Source of the DNA: Isoetes taiwanensis
Lineage: Eukaryota > Streptophyta > Lycopodiopsida > Isoetales > Isoetaceae
Direction of reading: 5' to 3'
Length of the DNA: 64,000 nt
Assembly: GCA_021234155.1 (NCBI GenBank)
Contig: JAJEKV010000005.1
Location: 24,195,584-24,259,583 of the forward strand
Of this stretch, positions 10,359-22,443 are shown in pieces. Numbering within the stretch: position 1 is the stretch's first letter; every line of letters starts with the position of its first letter. The notes beneath the pieces were generated by a model. That model saw only the letters and a program-made list of their open reading frames with translations. It ran no database searches and was not told where the DNA came from. Both the position numbers and the translations under genes were made by a program.

Positions 10359-12876
10359 CTCAGTGGTTTAGAACCTCCAGGTTGCTTGAGGCAACCACTC
10401 TGAGTGCAAAATCCTGAGAAGAGTGCTCCAGTAGATGCTAACAACAGCTTTCCCTAAAGATAAAACAGTCTGCCTTGTCAAAATGCATGCCAAATGCAAA
10501 CTAATGGGGTTTTGCTCATGATTCTTGATTCTAGAGCTGCAGAAGAGCTTGAAGGATGTTGGCAAAAAAGTCAGAAGGATTTTGATGAGAGCAAGCTTGT
10601 CAAATAAACAATCCTGACCAAGTCAATTTTTGGTCAATATCCCTGGCAGAGAGCTAGATTTCTGAACTCGATACAGGTGGCTCCTTTTTGAGATTCGAGG
10701 CTTCAAACACTTTCAAAAATGTCTACACACAATGTTCCTGAAGCCCGTAGCAGAAAGATATGTCTCTATTGGGAGTTTTGATTTTTTTTTTTTATATAAC
10801 TGCCTGTCACAAGATATGAACAGCAGGAATAAATAGGTTTGCTGGATGTTTAAATGCACTTTTTTGCTTCTTTATGCAATATCTATGTCTGCCATGACCT
10901 TACCAATGAATTGGTAAATGTTGTTTGAGCAATATGCAGATGTGGAGCTAGACTTACAGCTCAATGGCCCTATGGTGCAGGCTTAAATTTATATCAATTA
11001 ATCAAGCAAGTATTATGACCATCATATGCTTGTATTCAAGGTGTCTAGATGCAATGCCACTACTTCTGTATTCCTCAGAGTGATGTGTAAAGGCAAAATA
11101 ATGCAAGGAGAATGACTTCTGTCACAAGATCGATAGGAAACACTCATAAATTTGACAACAAGGCTCGAATTTTCATTTAAATCAGGTTCACACAGGCAAA
11201 CAATATCAATCCCAAGCTCTAAGTCTTGGGCACATGATCAAATAGGTATACAATCAAAGAAATAGCATGAGTTTGTCAGCAATTCATGCGAAATATCAGG
11301 TCTAGAAGGTAAAATCAAGCTCCCAATATGCAAGCCGGTCCTTCTTCAAGGTAATTAATCTCTTTTTCACCTCAAAGCCCTCGAAATTCTTCTAAGCACA
11401 AAAGCCCCTTCTAAAATTCCCATGTTTCGTCCCGTTCTTAGCTAATTCGGTTTAATCCTTTGTTTTTTTGCCTCTGCGATGAGTTCTTGGGATTAGACAA
11501 AACAATTCGGTAGGTCAGGGTAATGATTATGCAGTTGTTTCAGACGAATTAGACGGATCTTGGCATTTCCGGGATTTAGGGTTCTTGGCAATCTTGACGA
11601 AATATCCCACAGGCTGAATTTAAACTGGAAGCTCAAGGTATATAACAACAAATAAATCCATTATAATTAATAAATAATGTGTAATATCCACGTGGGCCTC
11701 GGTACCTCCACCGCCCCACACGCCTGGATATTCCACGTGGCAGGGGTGATTGGCTAAGGAATCTAATTTTGTTTGTGGGGGATTAGATAGGATTTTTTTT
11801 TGTAAAATAGGTTAAGGCACGATTCCCAAGAAGCTATGTTTGAGGGCCAAAATAAACGATTTTTTATTTCCTTTTTTTTGCAAAAAGGATCTTTTATGCT
11901 CTAGAAGATCTTTGGAATCTTTTTTTGCAAAGGAGCACTTTTGAATTTTGGCCTTGAAAAGGTATATATGGGAGGTGATGTGGCATGTGGGCATGATGAG
12001 TTGGCAATGTGAGGATGACATGGCAAACAAGGGTGATGAGGTGTCAAACAACTTGGCTAAGAACATTTTTTCTAGTCAAAACTTGGGATGAGGTGGACAT
12101 GATGTGTGTGACATGTAGATGATGATGTGGAGGTGTTGGTGATGATGTGGCAAAATGATGTGTCTCCCTTATGGATTCAACCATGTAATTTGAAGAACTT
12201 TTTGCAAAAAAATAGTATTTCAATGGGGTGACACGTGCATGGTATGACATGGCAATGTGGATGACATGTATGGTGACTTGGCCTCTTTTGATCAATGCAT
12301 ATAATTTGCAATTTTCTAGGCAAATTTTGACTTTAAGTGCTTCCCTTAGAAATTTTGGCATTCTCTCTCATTTTTTGACTTATAGAGAGTGGAAGTTGAC
12401 CTTTGACCATATGTATGACCAAGTCAAGTGGAATTTTGTGCTTCAATGAGATGGTGATGGCATGGCAAGTGTGTGGAATGTGAGTGACATGTAAAAGAGA
12501 AGTTTTGACTAGAAAAAATCTTCAAGGCCAATTTTGACTTGGGAGATGAAATGTAGGCATGGAACTTGGGATCTCATGAGCATGTCTTCATGGTGAAGGG
12601 TGTGGAGGGTGTAGGATCAGAATCAAAGAATGTAATTATGCCAAGAACTCAAATAGTAGCATCACATACCAAGAACTCTTCAAGGGGTCTTCAAATTTGC
12701 TTGATTCACCTTCATGACTTGCTTGTGTGACCTAAGTCAAATGTCCTTACCTTGCTCTTCAAGTCTTCAAAGTGTGCAAAGATGCATTCTCCTTGTGTGT
12801 CTAAGTTCAAATCAAAGGACGAGCATGAAAATATGAAATGTGTCTTGATCTTCCATGCTGCCATAGCATGGCAGCA
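10359..12876 (-). repeat. 3' LTR of element D (LTR-B family)
   Basis: The right end (12856-12876) is the family 5'-terminal hairpin: TGCTGCCAT, 3-nt loop, ATGGCAGCA. The left end carries the U5 hairpin (10380-10396) and the tRNA-Gln-like motif (10369-10379). The terminal hairpin that should follow at about 10340 is degraded. Bases 10359-10665 match the 5' LTR piece 18872-19162. It contains a TATATA-like box near 11640 on the minus strand, the G/C-rich block GCCCCACACGCCTGGATATT near 11715, and a stretch at 11960-12270 rich in GATGTGG repeats. Bases 11420-12690 match 62786-64000 closely. Confidence 0.85.
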
Positions 12877-13659
12877 TTATGCCAGACTAAAAGAACAGGC
12901 CGGTCCCCCAGCCCCTTTCTTGTTGCTTGATAATCAGGATAGAACTCCAGCCAATTGCCAATATGAAGGTATGTTTGGCAATTCAATGGACCTGCAATGG
13001 ATTGAAGACAAGTAGTGATGGCAAATTTCAGTATGATGTGAATATGAATATGGAGGTGATTCACAAATGAACCTGCATGACAAATGGAATCATTAGTAAG
13101 AATGTGAGCTGCTGGATGGACATATGACATCAGTTTGATGGATTTGGTAGAGATTTGAAGTGTTTTATGTGGAACAAGGGCAACTCTTGAGCAGATGAGT
13201 ATGGAGTGTATGTATCGGGGGTGCACTGCAGTATGACAAAAAATCTGTTAGCACAAAATGAGTTCTTTGTTGTGGTAGGAATGGCAGCAACTATGTATAT
13301 GATGAAGAATGAGGAGAAGTGAATGAGTAATGAGATGAATGACTGTAAATCCAGATGCTCCTCCATGGAATTCATGGCTTTAACAATATTAATACTCGAT
13401 TTGAACCTTGACTAGATAGAGACCTGCACAAATCTTCTGCTCTTGCATCACTGGTGTGAATTAAAAAGACTAATTAATATCAATGCTAAAATTTGAAGAC
13501 AAAAGCTACACACCTGAAATTCTTGAATTGTTTTTTGTCTTTTTCTTTTATTTTCTTTTTTACTTTTCTGCATATTAGTCAACCAAAGCAAACTGAACTA
13601 ACCTACCTACAAATTTCAAATGCTCTTCAACTAAACAAGCTTAGGGCAACATGTTGTTG
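12877..13659 (-). other. 3' UTR of element D
   Basis: It lies between the integrase stop and the 3' LTR. The hairpin GGCTG-GGGGAC-CGGCC (minus strand, 12898-12913), about 21 nt from the LTR, parallels the hairpin in subfamily A. No gene is supported; a 139-codon minus frame here has no recognisable domain. It is near-identical to 50099-50878. Confidence 0.75.
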
Positions 13660-14817
13660 CTAATACCTTTTCAAATGTAGGACGTTGATAGGATTCAACA
13701 ATTCTCTGCCATCAAGCACATCTTTTAGCCAATAAGAATCTTTTCCTGCTGTGCCAATAACTTCAAAAGGTCCATCCCAAAGATTTTCAAATTTGGATGC
13801 TATGTCTTCCCTTGCCTTATTCCATTTCAACACAAGCTCACCCGATTTCATAGTGCCTTGGAGTTTGTGAGCAGCCTTGAAAGCCGCAATATCCTTGGCT
13901 TTTTTTATCATGACAGAATTTTCTGCCTCATACCTGTGCTCTTCAAGCTGCATTAACCTCACACAACCTCATCCATTTCTAAGTTTATTTGGTATGCCAA
14001 TCTCAATGATGGAAGTTCCAATTCAACAGGCACTACTGACTCTATACCATAGACCAAATTGAAAGGTGTGTGTTTGGTGGATGCTTTAATAGTAGTTCTA
14101 TAGGCCCAAAGTGCATCATGGAGTTTTAGGTGCCAATCTTTTTTTGAATGCCGATAGTCTTATTTAGATTTGATTTAAGCACTTTATTGGTTGACTCTGC
14201 TTTATTGGTTGAGTCTATTTTTGATGTGTTTGACCTTTGGAGTAGCTAGCAAGGATGCAATGGTTTTACTGATGAACTGGCTTCCCCTATCAGAGACTAC
14301 TTTGAAAGGCATTCCAAACCTAGCACATATGTTTTCGTGGAGGAATCTTGCAGTGGCATAGGCATTTGCCTCCCTAAGGGGAACTGCTTCAGCCCATTTG
14401 GTAAAGTAATATGTGGCTACAAGTATGAACTGATGCTGAGCTGAGGAAGGTGGATCTATTGGACCTATGAAATCTAAACCCCATGTCTGAATGGTCCTGG
14501 AGAAGTTATAGCAGTGAGAGGGGTTAGTTGCAATGTTCTTCTACCAAAAATTTGGCATTTATGACAGCATTTTGTAACATCATAACAATCTTTGAAGACT
14601 GTAGGCCAAAAATAACCTGACCTCAAGAATTTTTTGGCAGTTGTGTCAGTAGCAATTCACATATTCCCTCATGACACGCTTCAATGATCATTTTGGCTTC
14701 CTCATAATCAACACACCTCAGCAATACTCCCTCCCTGTCAACCTTGCATAATACATCCCCAATGAGCCTGAGTTTTTTGCACTTCTCTTTAAATCTCCTT
14801 TCTTGACTGCTACTCAA
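13660..14817 (-). pseudogene. Integrase of element D (broken)
   Basis: The N-terminal part (14817-14623) reads SSSQERRFKEKCKK and ends in a damaged zinc region (HEGIC followed by a frameshift instead of GGHF). The core is out of frame over 14620-13966 but recognisable as ATKYPFTKWA-like, IVSDRGSQFI-like and ALWAYRTTIKAS-like segments. The C-terminal part, 13962-13660, is an intact 100-codon piece ending in NPINVLHLKRY. Its relative M (50879-51624) carries the same C-terminal piece. Confidence 0.85.
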
Positions 14818-17033
14818 GGCACCTCGTTGTTTTCAATATAATTTCTGATCTCACATTGCCAGTCCAAGTTTTTTGCATAAAAAGCAACCAAGTCAGTAAC
14901 ACAATCAACATCATTCAATCCATCTTGGTCCTCGTGTTCAAATAGAGCATACGGTAGATAGGCACTGGGATTTTCCACTAAATTCACAACTTTGACAGTC
15001 ATATTATAGGCTTGAACTTTACAAGCCCATCTACACAACTTTGCTTTAGGTTGTTTCTTTGCAAAAAGGAGAGACAGAGGATTTTGCCTCATATAAACTT
15101 GAGTTTGGCTGTTTTGTAGCAAATATCCCTGCCTTTCTATCAAAAACATCAGAGTAGCTGCACTCTTTTGCAGTCTAGGATATCTTAGCTCAGTATCAGA
15201 CCATATCTTGCTGGCAAAAGCAATAACATGGTCTTCTTGCAGTAATGCAACACCAATTGTCTTTTTGGTAACACTGATATAGGCTTTGAAAGACTTTTCT
15301 AGATCTGGGGGCTTCAACAAGATAGAATGGCAGATGGCATTGATGATTTTATCAAAGAATTCCTGACACTCTTCATTCCAATCAACCAGAATATGCTTGC
15401 TTTCACTTTTGGAAAATTTCCCAACCTTTGTGAGGTTAGAAATTAGATTCATAGTGTGTGAGAAGTGAGGTACATACATTCTCAGAAAACTGGTCATTCC
15501 CATGAAGCTTTTTACCTGTTTGTGTGTTTTTGGAGGTGCTAGCTTCTTTAGAGCCTCAACCTTAGCTTCATCCACTTGAATGCCTTTTGTAGACACAACC
15601 TGTCCAAGCAATTCTCCTTTTGAACACAAAAAAGCACATTTCTTTGGGTTTAAGCTGACTCTCCCTTTTTTGCACAAGACAAATAACTTAGTTAGAACAT
15701 CAAAATGATTTTTGAGGGAAGTTCCTAAGCAAAGATCATCCAAGAAGACAGGAAAAGCATTAGTAGGCATGTCCTTGAAAATGGTGTCCATAGCTCTCTG
15801 GAAAGTTGCAGATGCTTTCATTAATCCAAAGGGCATCCTTTTCATGGCAAATGTTCCCCATGGTGTAATGGATAAAGTCTTTGGCTGATCCTCCTCCTTT
15901 ATGCTTATTTGGTTGAAACCTGAAAAGCCATCCAAGAAAGAATATATTTCCTTGCCTGCAACAACATGTAAGACTTCTTCTAAAAATGGCAAAGGGTAGC
16001 AATCTTTGATGGTAGCTTTATTCAAGTCCCTATAGTCAATGCAAATCCTTATAGTTTTATTTCTCTTTTCTACTGGAACAATGCAAGATAGCCATTTAGG
16101 GTTTACAATCTCTGCAATCACACCTACATCCTTCATTTTATGCAACTCCTCTTTGATTAGGCCTAACAAGAATGCATTAATTCTTCTGAGCTTTTGTACC
16201 ACAAGTTTCATACCTTCCTTGATTTTTATCTCAAACTCACAGATCCTTCTATCAACACCAACCAACTCATCACAGTCCCAAGCAAAAATATCCTTCCAAT
16301 CATCAAAAAAATTAGCAACAAAGGTGTTATCTTCTTCTTTGAACAAATCTCCAACATATAGAACTCTATCTAGGCCTTTCTTGTTCAATTTAACTTTTTT
16401 TACCTGTTTTTCCTCACTAGCATTGATTACTAGAATAGGATAGAGTCGTTGCAGGTCCTTTTTCTCCAGTTCTTCCTCTTGAATTGCTCCTTCAGCCAAG
16501 TGCTCGAGTATAACACTTTTGCAAAGTGCATCAGCTTCACCATTCTGTTCCGTTGGCACATGACAAAGCCTCCAAGTTTTGAAGTTCCTTAACTCTCCAA
16601 TAGCTTGATCTCTAAGTAAGATCATCTCTTCATTTTTAGCCTGATCTTCTCCAAATATTTGCGTGCAAACAAGTTGAGAGTCTCCAAAGATAACAACTTC
16701 ATTAATATTCAAATTCTTAGCCTCTTGGAGACCTGCTATCAGAGCTTTATATTCTGCCATATTTGAGGTTGTATTAGGAAAGATTCTGCCTACTTTTGCA
16801 AGCAATCTATTGGAGGAATCTTTGAGAATAGCAGCAGATGAGGCAACACTCAATCTTTTAGAAACACCACCATCAAACCATAAGTAAGCACAATCTTCTT
16901 GTTTTGGAAATGTCAGCTGAATGTGGAGCTCCAAGTTGGGTATTTGATCACTTGTATTTAATTCAAATTCCCCACATGGGTTTGACAACAACATTTCTTC
17001 TTCTATGAAATTTAAGGCCTCAAATTCACCCAC
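14814..17033 (-). pseudogene. RNase H - RT - degenerate RNase H polyprotein of element D (739-codon open frame)
   Basis: Longest open RT frame of the window. An RNase H fold comes first (about 16885-16510) with WFDGG, NMAEYKAL, FGDSQLV, HVPTEQN and EADAL, so the D-E-D-D set is complete. The RT follows with RICIDYRDLNKAT, FLDGFSGFNQI, MPFGLMKASATF and FLDDLCLG (about 15750-15728). The second RNase H fold (about 15300-15080) reads YISVTKKTIG and LQKSAATLMF and lacks acidic catalytic residues. The listed start is only the first Met after a stop: the natural protein continues upstream into protease, cut at 17091-17093 by a Trp-to-stop change. It ends at 14814-14816 through a small deletion before integrase. 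Confidence 0.9.
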
Positions 17034-17090
17034 TTTGTTGTATAATGTTACCTTTTTCTTACCATTGGAAATAGTGCATTCCCCTTTTGA

Positions 17091-18787
17091 TCAAACAGGT
17101 CTGGCATCAACTGTAGAAAGCCATTTCCTTCCCAAAACCAAATCATAAATGTCTGATTTCTCTTCAATCCCTTCAAAAGCCACCACAACAAAGTTAGCTG
17201 CAACAATTATACCTTCAACATCAATTGGTACATTGCTGACTATTCCTACAGCGCTAATCTTTGTGTTTGAGAAAGATTTTAAGACCTTTGGAGCCTTCTT
17301 ATCTATCTCAAGGCCACACAATCTCATGACAAGATGAGGCATAACATTCAGAGGTGATCCTCTATCCAATAGGACCTTGGTCAAGATTTTCTTGCCCATT
17401 CTGGCAACACAAGTGAAAGCCCCTGGGTCATAATCCTCCTGAGTAAGCATGTGCTCCTCAATATGATTAGTTAGAGCAAACTCACAAGCAGATACTCAAA
17501 ATCCTCACTATCTTTATCCTTTCTCAAATATTTCTGGACAGGGGGAGGAGGTACAACCATATTATGATCAACTTCCTTGTGTTTTATAGCATTGATTTCC
17601 TCATTACCTCGTGCTGGCTCCTTTTCCTTTGCATTGTTCATTCCTCTAGTATGCACAACCATATTCTCCTCCTGTTCTTCAATTTCCTGCACAAATCTGA
17701 TGGAAGCATTTTTCTCATTAGGCTTAGATTTTTCCTGCCAGCAAAGATTCTTTTACACTACACCTATCTTCATAATGTCCCACAGCTTTGCAAAAGGTGC
17801 ACACAGGGCATTCCTTACCAAAATGCCCCCTTTTATCACATTTTGTACAAGGCCTATACTAGCAGTAATCAGAGGAATGAGAATTTCTTGAACAGTGAGC
17901 ACAAGGTGGATAAATCTTCTTCTCAAATTTGGAATTCTTCATCTCTTGAAGTTGCTTGGTCACCTCGACTAAGACCTCTGATACTTTGGTAATCTCAGCT
18001 CTCACATCTGCTGCAGGACCCTCAGCATCCTCCATCTTTGTTTTCTTCTTTTCCTTTTGAACAGCATAAACTGGTACAGGTCCTGGTCCCATGTATTCCT
18101 GTTCATAATCTGGAAAAAAAGGATCATGAGGTGAGTGCATATCATCTGGCAAGTAAGAAATCATATGCAATTTCAGTAGCTTTAGTGAAAGCCTTATGTA
18201 TTGTGTCAAACCCTTCTTGTTTTTGGATCTTGAGCATCTTCCTGTATATCCTTGGTCTATTGCTTAAACCTCTGATAAAAGATGCCACAAGATGCAAAGC
18301 ATGGTTAGGAACTTGATTAATCTTGACACTTGACAAGATAAAGATTAAACCTTTACACAAATTGGTGAACACTCTCACCATGCTTTATATGAAAGGTTTG
18401 CAGTTCAAAAATCAAATCCTGAGGATCCAAGGGCTTGCCAAACCTTGACAAGAATTTCTTGACCAATTAATCCCAAGAGTTAGCTCTTAAACTCATAACA
18501 TACTCAAGACAAGCTCTAACCTCATCATTCTTGAAACATTTTTTAAACTCAGAGAATTTGCAAGTGTCCATATTCTTGGTAATACTCCTCAAAAGTCTTT
18601 AGAAAATTGTTAGCATTCATGCTTGGATCAAAAGTAGAAACATGAATTGGCATATTCAACTCAAAGTAATGACAAGGCATACCTGAGTTTGCTTGTATAG
18701 TCACAGTAGGTGCTGCAGCAGAGGCTTCATGATTCTCCTGTGCTTCAGCATGCTCTGATGCTTCATTATAGTCCTCCTAGGAGCCAT
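17091..18787 (-). pseudogene. Gag and protease of element D (fragmented)
   Basis: The Gag start ATG is at 18787-18785, reading MAPRRTIMKH, 23 bases downstream of the primer site. A one-base loss soon after shifts the frame. Segments 18381-18142 and 18209-17859 carry Gag and the first knuckle (CAHCSRNSHSSDYC). A TAG at 17861-17859 follows, at the codon that is Trp in A and also TAG in E. Segment 17692-17471 carries the linker after the knuckles. Protease is 17450-17091 with centre LLDRGSPLNVMP, where the first Gly of D-G-G-S is Arg. The protease ends at a TGA (17093-17091) replacing Trp. Confidence 0.88.
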
Positions 18788-18809
18788 GAGTTCAAACTCC
18801 ATGAAAGTG

Positions 18810-18827
18810 ATCTCGGTAGAACCTCCA
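18810..18827 (-). promoter_or_regulatory. Primer binding site of element D (tRNA-Gln)
   Basis: The minus strand reads TGGAGGTTCTACCGAGAT, three bases inside the 5' LTR. It complements a 3' end ...CTCGGTAGAACCTCCA, which fits plant tRNA-Gln (acceptor GGUUCUA pairing UAGAACC, discriminator U). The tRNA match is from memory of plant tRNA-Gln, not a search. Confidence 0.75.
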
Positions 18828-18830
18828 AAA

Positions 18831-19162
18831 TGTTGAAGGTGTTCCTGGCAAAACCTTCAACCTCAGTGGTTTAGAACCTCCAAGTTGCTTGAGGCAACCA
18901 CTCTAACTGCAAAATCCCAAGAAGAGTGCTCCAATAGATGCTAACAACAGCTTTTCCTAAAGATAAAAAAAAGTCTGCCTTGCCAAAATGCATGCCAAAT
19001 GCAAACTAATGGGGTTTTGCTCATGATTCTTGATTCTAGAGCTGCACAAGACCTTGAAGGATGTTGGCAAAAAAGTCAGAAGGATTTTGATGAGAGCAAG
19101 CTTGTCAAATAAACAATCCTGACCAGATCAATTTTTGGTCAATATCCCTGGCAGAGAGCTAG
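18831..19162 (-). repeat. 5' LTR of element D, truncated (LTR-B)
   Basis: It carries the family 3'-terminal hairpin (18832-18861; arms GTTGAAGG and CCTTCAAC), the tRNA-Gln-like motif (18872-18882) and the U5 hairpin (18883-18899). At 19162 it breaks off and is joined to integrase of element F in the opposite orientation. Confidence 0.88.
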
Positions 19163-19450
19163 TTGTTAAAAAAGGCTAGAGATCTGGCTGCATTCAAAGC
19201 TGCACATAGAATACAGGGTACTTTTAGGGAGGGAGAGCTTTTCCTTAAGTGGAATAAGTCAAAGGAAGATTCAGCTGGTAAATTTGATAATATTTGGGAA
19301 GGACCTTTTGTGGTGCTGGAATCTGCAGGTACCAACTCTTATTGGCTACAAGAAGTTGCCTCAGGAATGCTATTACCAAATCCTATCAACATCTTGCACT
19401 TGAAAAGGTACTGGGACCAGCATGCTTGTTTGTCCCTCTTTTTGCACTAA
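19163..19450 (+). pseudogene. Integrase C-terminal fragment, element F (subfamily A)
   Basis: This 95-codon piece reads LKKARDLAAFKAAHRIQG, then KWNKSKEDSAGKFDNIWEG and ends HLKRYWDQHACLSLFLH before a stop. It matches the same part of H (about 35895-36185). The upstream part of the element is missing at the junction with LTR-B. Confidence 0.88.
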
Positions 19451-20253
19451 AAAGTTCAAAGATCTATAATAGAAGTAGAGTAGTTAGATCAATTTGACTT
19501 TTGTTATGAGCACATTACTTTGATAAGTTAGTTTTATGTTTGTAGGTTGGGCTGACCAGAAAACAGTATAAGTGATCCGAAGGAGAGAATGATTACTAAT
19601 GTTTTACCAAGTGTCATATGCAAGAGCATCCTTCTTCCATCTCTATTCATCTGTCTTAAAGTGCTCCTACCACCCATTCAGCCTTCTATTCTTTCTTCCA
19701 CATCTTAATAGCACTCTGCAAATTCATCTTCACCATCATAGCAGAGTTGCAAGGGTTTGAGATTAACTAGTGTGTGTGTTTCCATAACAGGTGCATCCTT
19801 TCTCCATCTATATTCATCTGTCATAAGTGGTCCTGCTATTCAATTAGACTCCTTATTCTTGTTTTCATTCCCCCCCAAAAAAAAGCACTCTGCACTTCAG
19901 CTTCGCCACCATAGCAGAGTTGCAATTTTTGAAGATCAAGGAGAGACATACATCTTGTTTTGGCGAGATCCCAACACTTGCACATTCACTCCATCCTCAT
20001 ATACTCCACATACTCCATTCACATCACCACCCTATCACATTCACACTCATTCTCATCTTTTTCCACTCACCATATCCCATTCACATCACCCTATCACCAC
20101 ATTCATACTCATTCCATCAACACTTGCACTTTACACTTTCACTCCATCATGATCTCACTTGGACACCTTGGTACAAAACTGAAGACCCCTCTATGTATTC
20201 ACTTTTGACATTGTATGGCTGAGGAGACCAGCCATTTTCTTGTTTTGGCGAGA
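19451..20253 (+). repeat. 3' UTR of element F
   Basis: It contains two tandem ~170-bp units, each with the hairpin ACTCTGC...GCAGAGT or a variant, then an A-run and a C/A/T-rich tract (CATTCACTCC, CACATCACC). The pre-LTR hairpin GGCTG/CAGCC precedes the LTR. Bases 19700-20253 are nearly identical to 24920-25475 of K. Open frames here are compositional and rejected as genes. Confidence 0.8.
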
Positions 20254-20497
20254 TGTTGCCCCCAAAGGGCAACATACTAATTGTGGTCTATGCATTAAAG
20301 CTAGGTTAAGTCATTTTGGAATACTAGGTCAAAGTTTGGAAGAGCTTGGTAGCCAACATTGATGTGGAGGTCAAAGGATGCTTACCTTCCAGGTCAACAA
20401 GTGCTTAAGTTAAAAGTTCACAAGAGGTACTTTATTTGAGGTCAAATGCTTAGTCAAGAATATACTAGAAGAATCTGGGTTATGAAGTTTTGAAGAC
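20254..20497 (+). repeat. LTR of element F, first 244 bp, interrupted by element J
   Basis: It starts with the hairpin TGTTGCCC...GGGCAACA and matches the start of LTR K at 25476 with few differences. It is interrupted at 20498 by minus-strand LTR J; the preceding AAGAC (20493-20497) is a candidate target duplication. It contains several GGTCAA motifs. Confidence 0.85.
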
Positions 20498-22443
20498 TGT
20501 TGACCCTCAACCTGGCTAGAGAGTCAAACACAAGAAGCCAACTTGAAATTATGTTCAAGCTCGGGTTAGAACCTCCAGATCACTTAAGATGATCAGTCTA
20601 TGTAAGAATTTTTTAGAGAAAAAGCTCAAATGTCAAATGTTCATACCTTTCCCAATTCAGAAATAAGGGGTCTTTACTCAAATCGATGTAGCTGGCATAG
20701 GTGAGTTGATTTCTGAGGTCAAATGATTGTGATTGGTGTAGAAAAGTTATAGGCATGCAGTGGAAAAAATCTTGACCAGGTTTGAACTCAAATCTGTGAG
20801 ATATTCAAGCTCAAAGTTGAGTCAATTTTTGGTCAATACCAGTCAAAACTACAGACAGATCTCATAATTTTGGAACTTGAGTTGCAGGGGAAAGTTTTGA
20901 GAAATTTCAAAACCAAGGTGATGTATAAGTCTCAGGGATGTGAGGCAAACAATCAAATCTTATTTTGGATCACTAAAACTATTTTTTTGGCACTATTTTG
21001 TGAGTAACAGTAAAAAATCATGGCAGACAGAATGTAAAAAATTGTAACTTGAGTTTGGGAGGGCCATTTTTCGAACTTTTTGTGCACACAGGTGCAAATA
21101 TAGCTGGGGATGAAGGGCAAGTAGGTCAATAATACTTTGGGACACTCGGGAATTTTCTGTAAAATATTTTGAGACAAGAAATTGCTAAGAAAAAAATATC
21201 AGAGATAGTTTTGTCAACTTGGCAGTCAAATTGTATTGATATGAAGGTAAGTAAATCTCAATAACATCGAATAATGATACTTCAGGTCTTCAAACACTGT
21301 AAAATAGCCATCATAGGCCATAAAATGATTTTTCAAAGATAATGTCAACCAGATCTTTGCAAATCTAGTCAAGGAATGCTCAGGGACTTCAAGAACTCTT
21401 CAGATCATGCTCAGCATTGATCAATGTTGAATTTGAGTGCGTCTGGGCCTTCGAAAATCTTCTGTCAATGTTTCCCCGGTATATAAGTTTAGATTTTATG
21501 GTTCCGGCATTTTAGGGCTTAAATTTAGGCTTAATGTGATGCTTAGGAGCGGGAATACAAAAGTAAATAGTTTTCAAAGCTTAAGGATTCCATTCCGGCG
21601 TGATTCGAGCAGATTTTCAAATTTAGGGTTGAACAACAGTATTTTTCCAAGAATTTCGCGATACGGTGGCCGTATTTTCCAAGGTATAAACCTGGAATAT
21701 GCTGTATTTTGCAATTTTAAGAATCCTTGGCTATGGTTTAAGATATCTCCTACAAAATAATTGAAGGGTTGATCATTTGGGAAATGGAATTGGATCATTT
21801 GGGCAATGGGTAGAAATTTTGATGCCTTTGGGACATGCTAGGTTCAAGCAACATGGTTGGAATACTCCATGGGAACACACGTGTGATGTGGGCACTTATG
21901 GCACGATAGTAAGTGAGACATGGGGGTGTAGAAGTTTGCAAAAGGGAAGTTAGGCTAGAGATATTGCAAGGGTGTGGCATACAAAAGAGAAAATAAGGCA
22001 AGAAATATGAAAGACAATGGAAAGGATATTTCAAGGGGGGATAAGGTACATTAGAAAAGAAAAGGATTAAGCTCAAGGTATGGTGTGGGGGAATAAAGGA
22101 AAATGACTAGGAAGTCATAAAAATGAGATATGAATATGGAAATGGATAAAAATGGCTAAATGTGGAACTAAGTACCATGGGGTCTTCCAAACTTTAACTT
22201 CCAATCTTCAAAAAACATCTTTCAATCTTCTTAACCCAGAATCTTATAAAGCATGTCTTTGACTGACTTTGACCTCAAATGAAGTACCTCTCATGGAAAT
22301 TGACCTTGAGTATTTGTATTGACCTTGAAGATAGATATTTTTGACCTCCACATCAATGTTGACTACCAAGCTCTTCTTTGACTTAATCTTCCTAGCTTCA
22401 ATGCATAAACCAACAATTAGTATGTTGCCCTTTGGGGGCAACA
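20498..22443 (-). repeat. 3' LTR of element J (LTR-A family), complete
   Basis: 1946 bp, bounded by TGTTGACCC on the left and the 5'-terminal hairpin (22423-22443) on the right. It contains the U5 hairpin (20578-20594) next to TAGAACCTCCA, the palindrome ATACGGTGGCCGTAT (21661-21675), and TATATA on the minus strand at 21480-21485. Confidence 0.9.

Larger units (their letters stand above)
10341..19162 (-). mobile_element. Element D: Tat-like Ty3/Gypsy retrotransposon (LTR-B subfamily), minus strand, 5' LTR truncated
   Basis: In element order (right to left): partial 5' LTR 18831-19162, tRNA-Gln primer site 18810-18827, gag 18787-17471, protease 17450-17091, RNase H-RT-RNase H 17033-14814, integrase 14817-13660, 3' UTR 13659-12877, 3' LTR 12876 to about 10359. 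All domains are present but frameshifts and stops split them. The outermost bases of the 3' LTR are diverged near 10341-10358, and the 5' LTR is cut at 19162, so no target duplication can be read. Confidence 0.92.

Noticed and set aside
11690-11740. G/C-rich CCACGTGG block as an LTR border or foldback element
   Set aside because: Solo LTR-B has related sequence in its interior (near 53150), so this is internal LTR sequence, although a G-box-like CACGTG is visible.
19757-20222. Plus-strand frames of 82-131 codons in the F 3' UTR (similar ones in K, I, H, J and the duplicate)
   Set aside because: Low-complexity UTR translated in all three frames; no conserved domain, and frames differ between copies.
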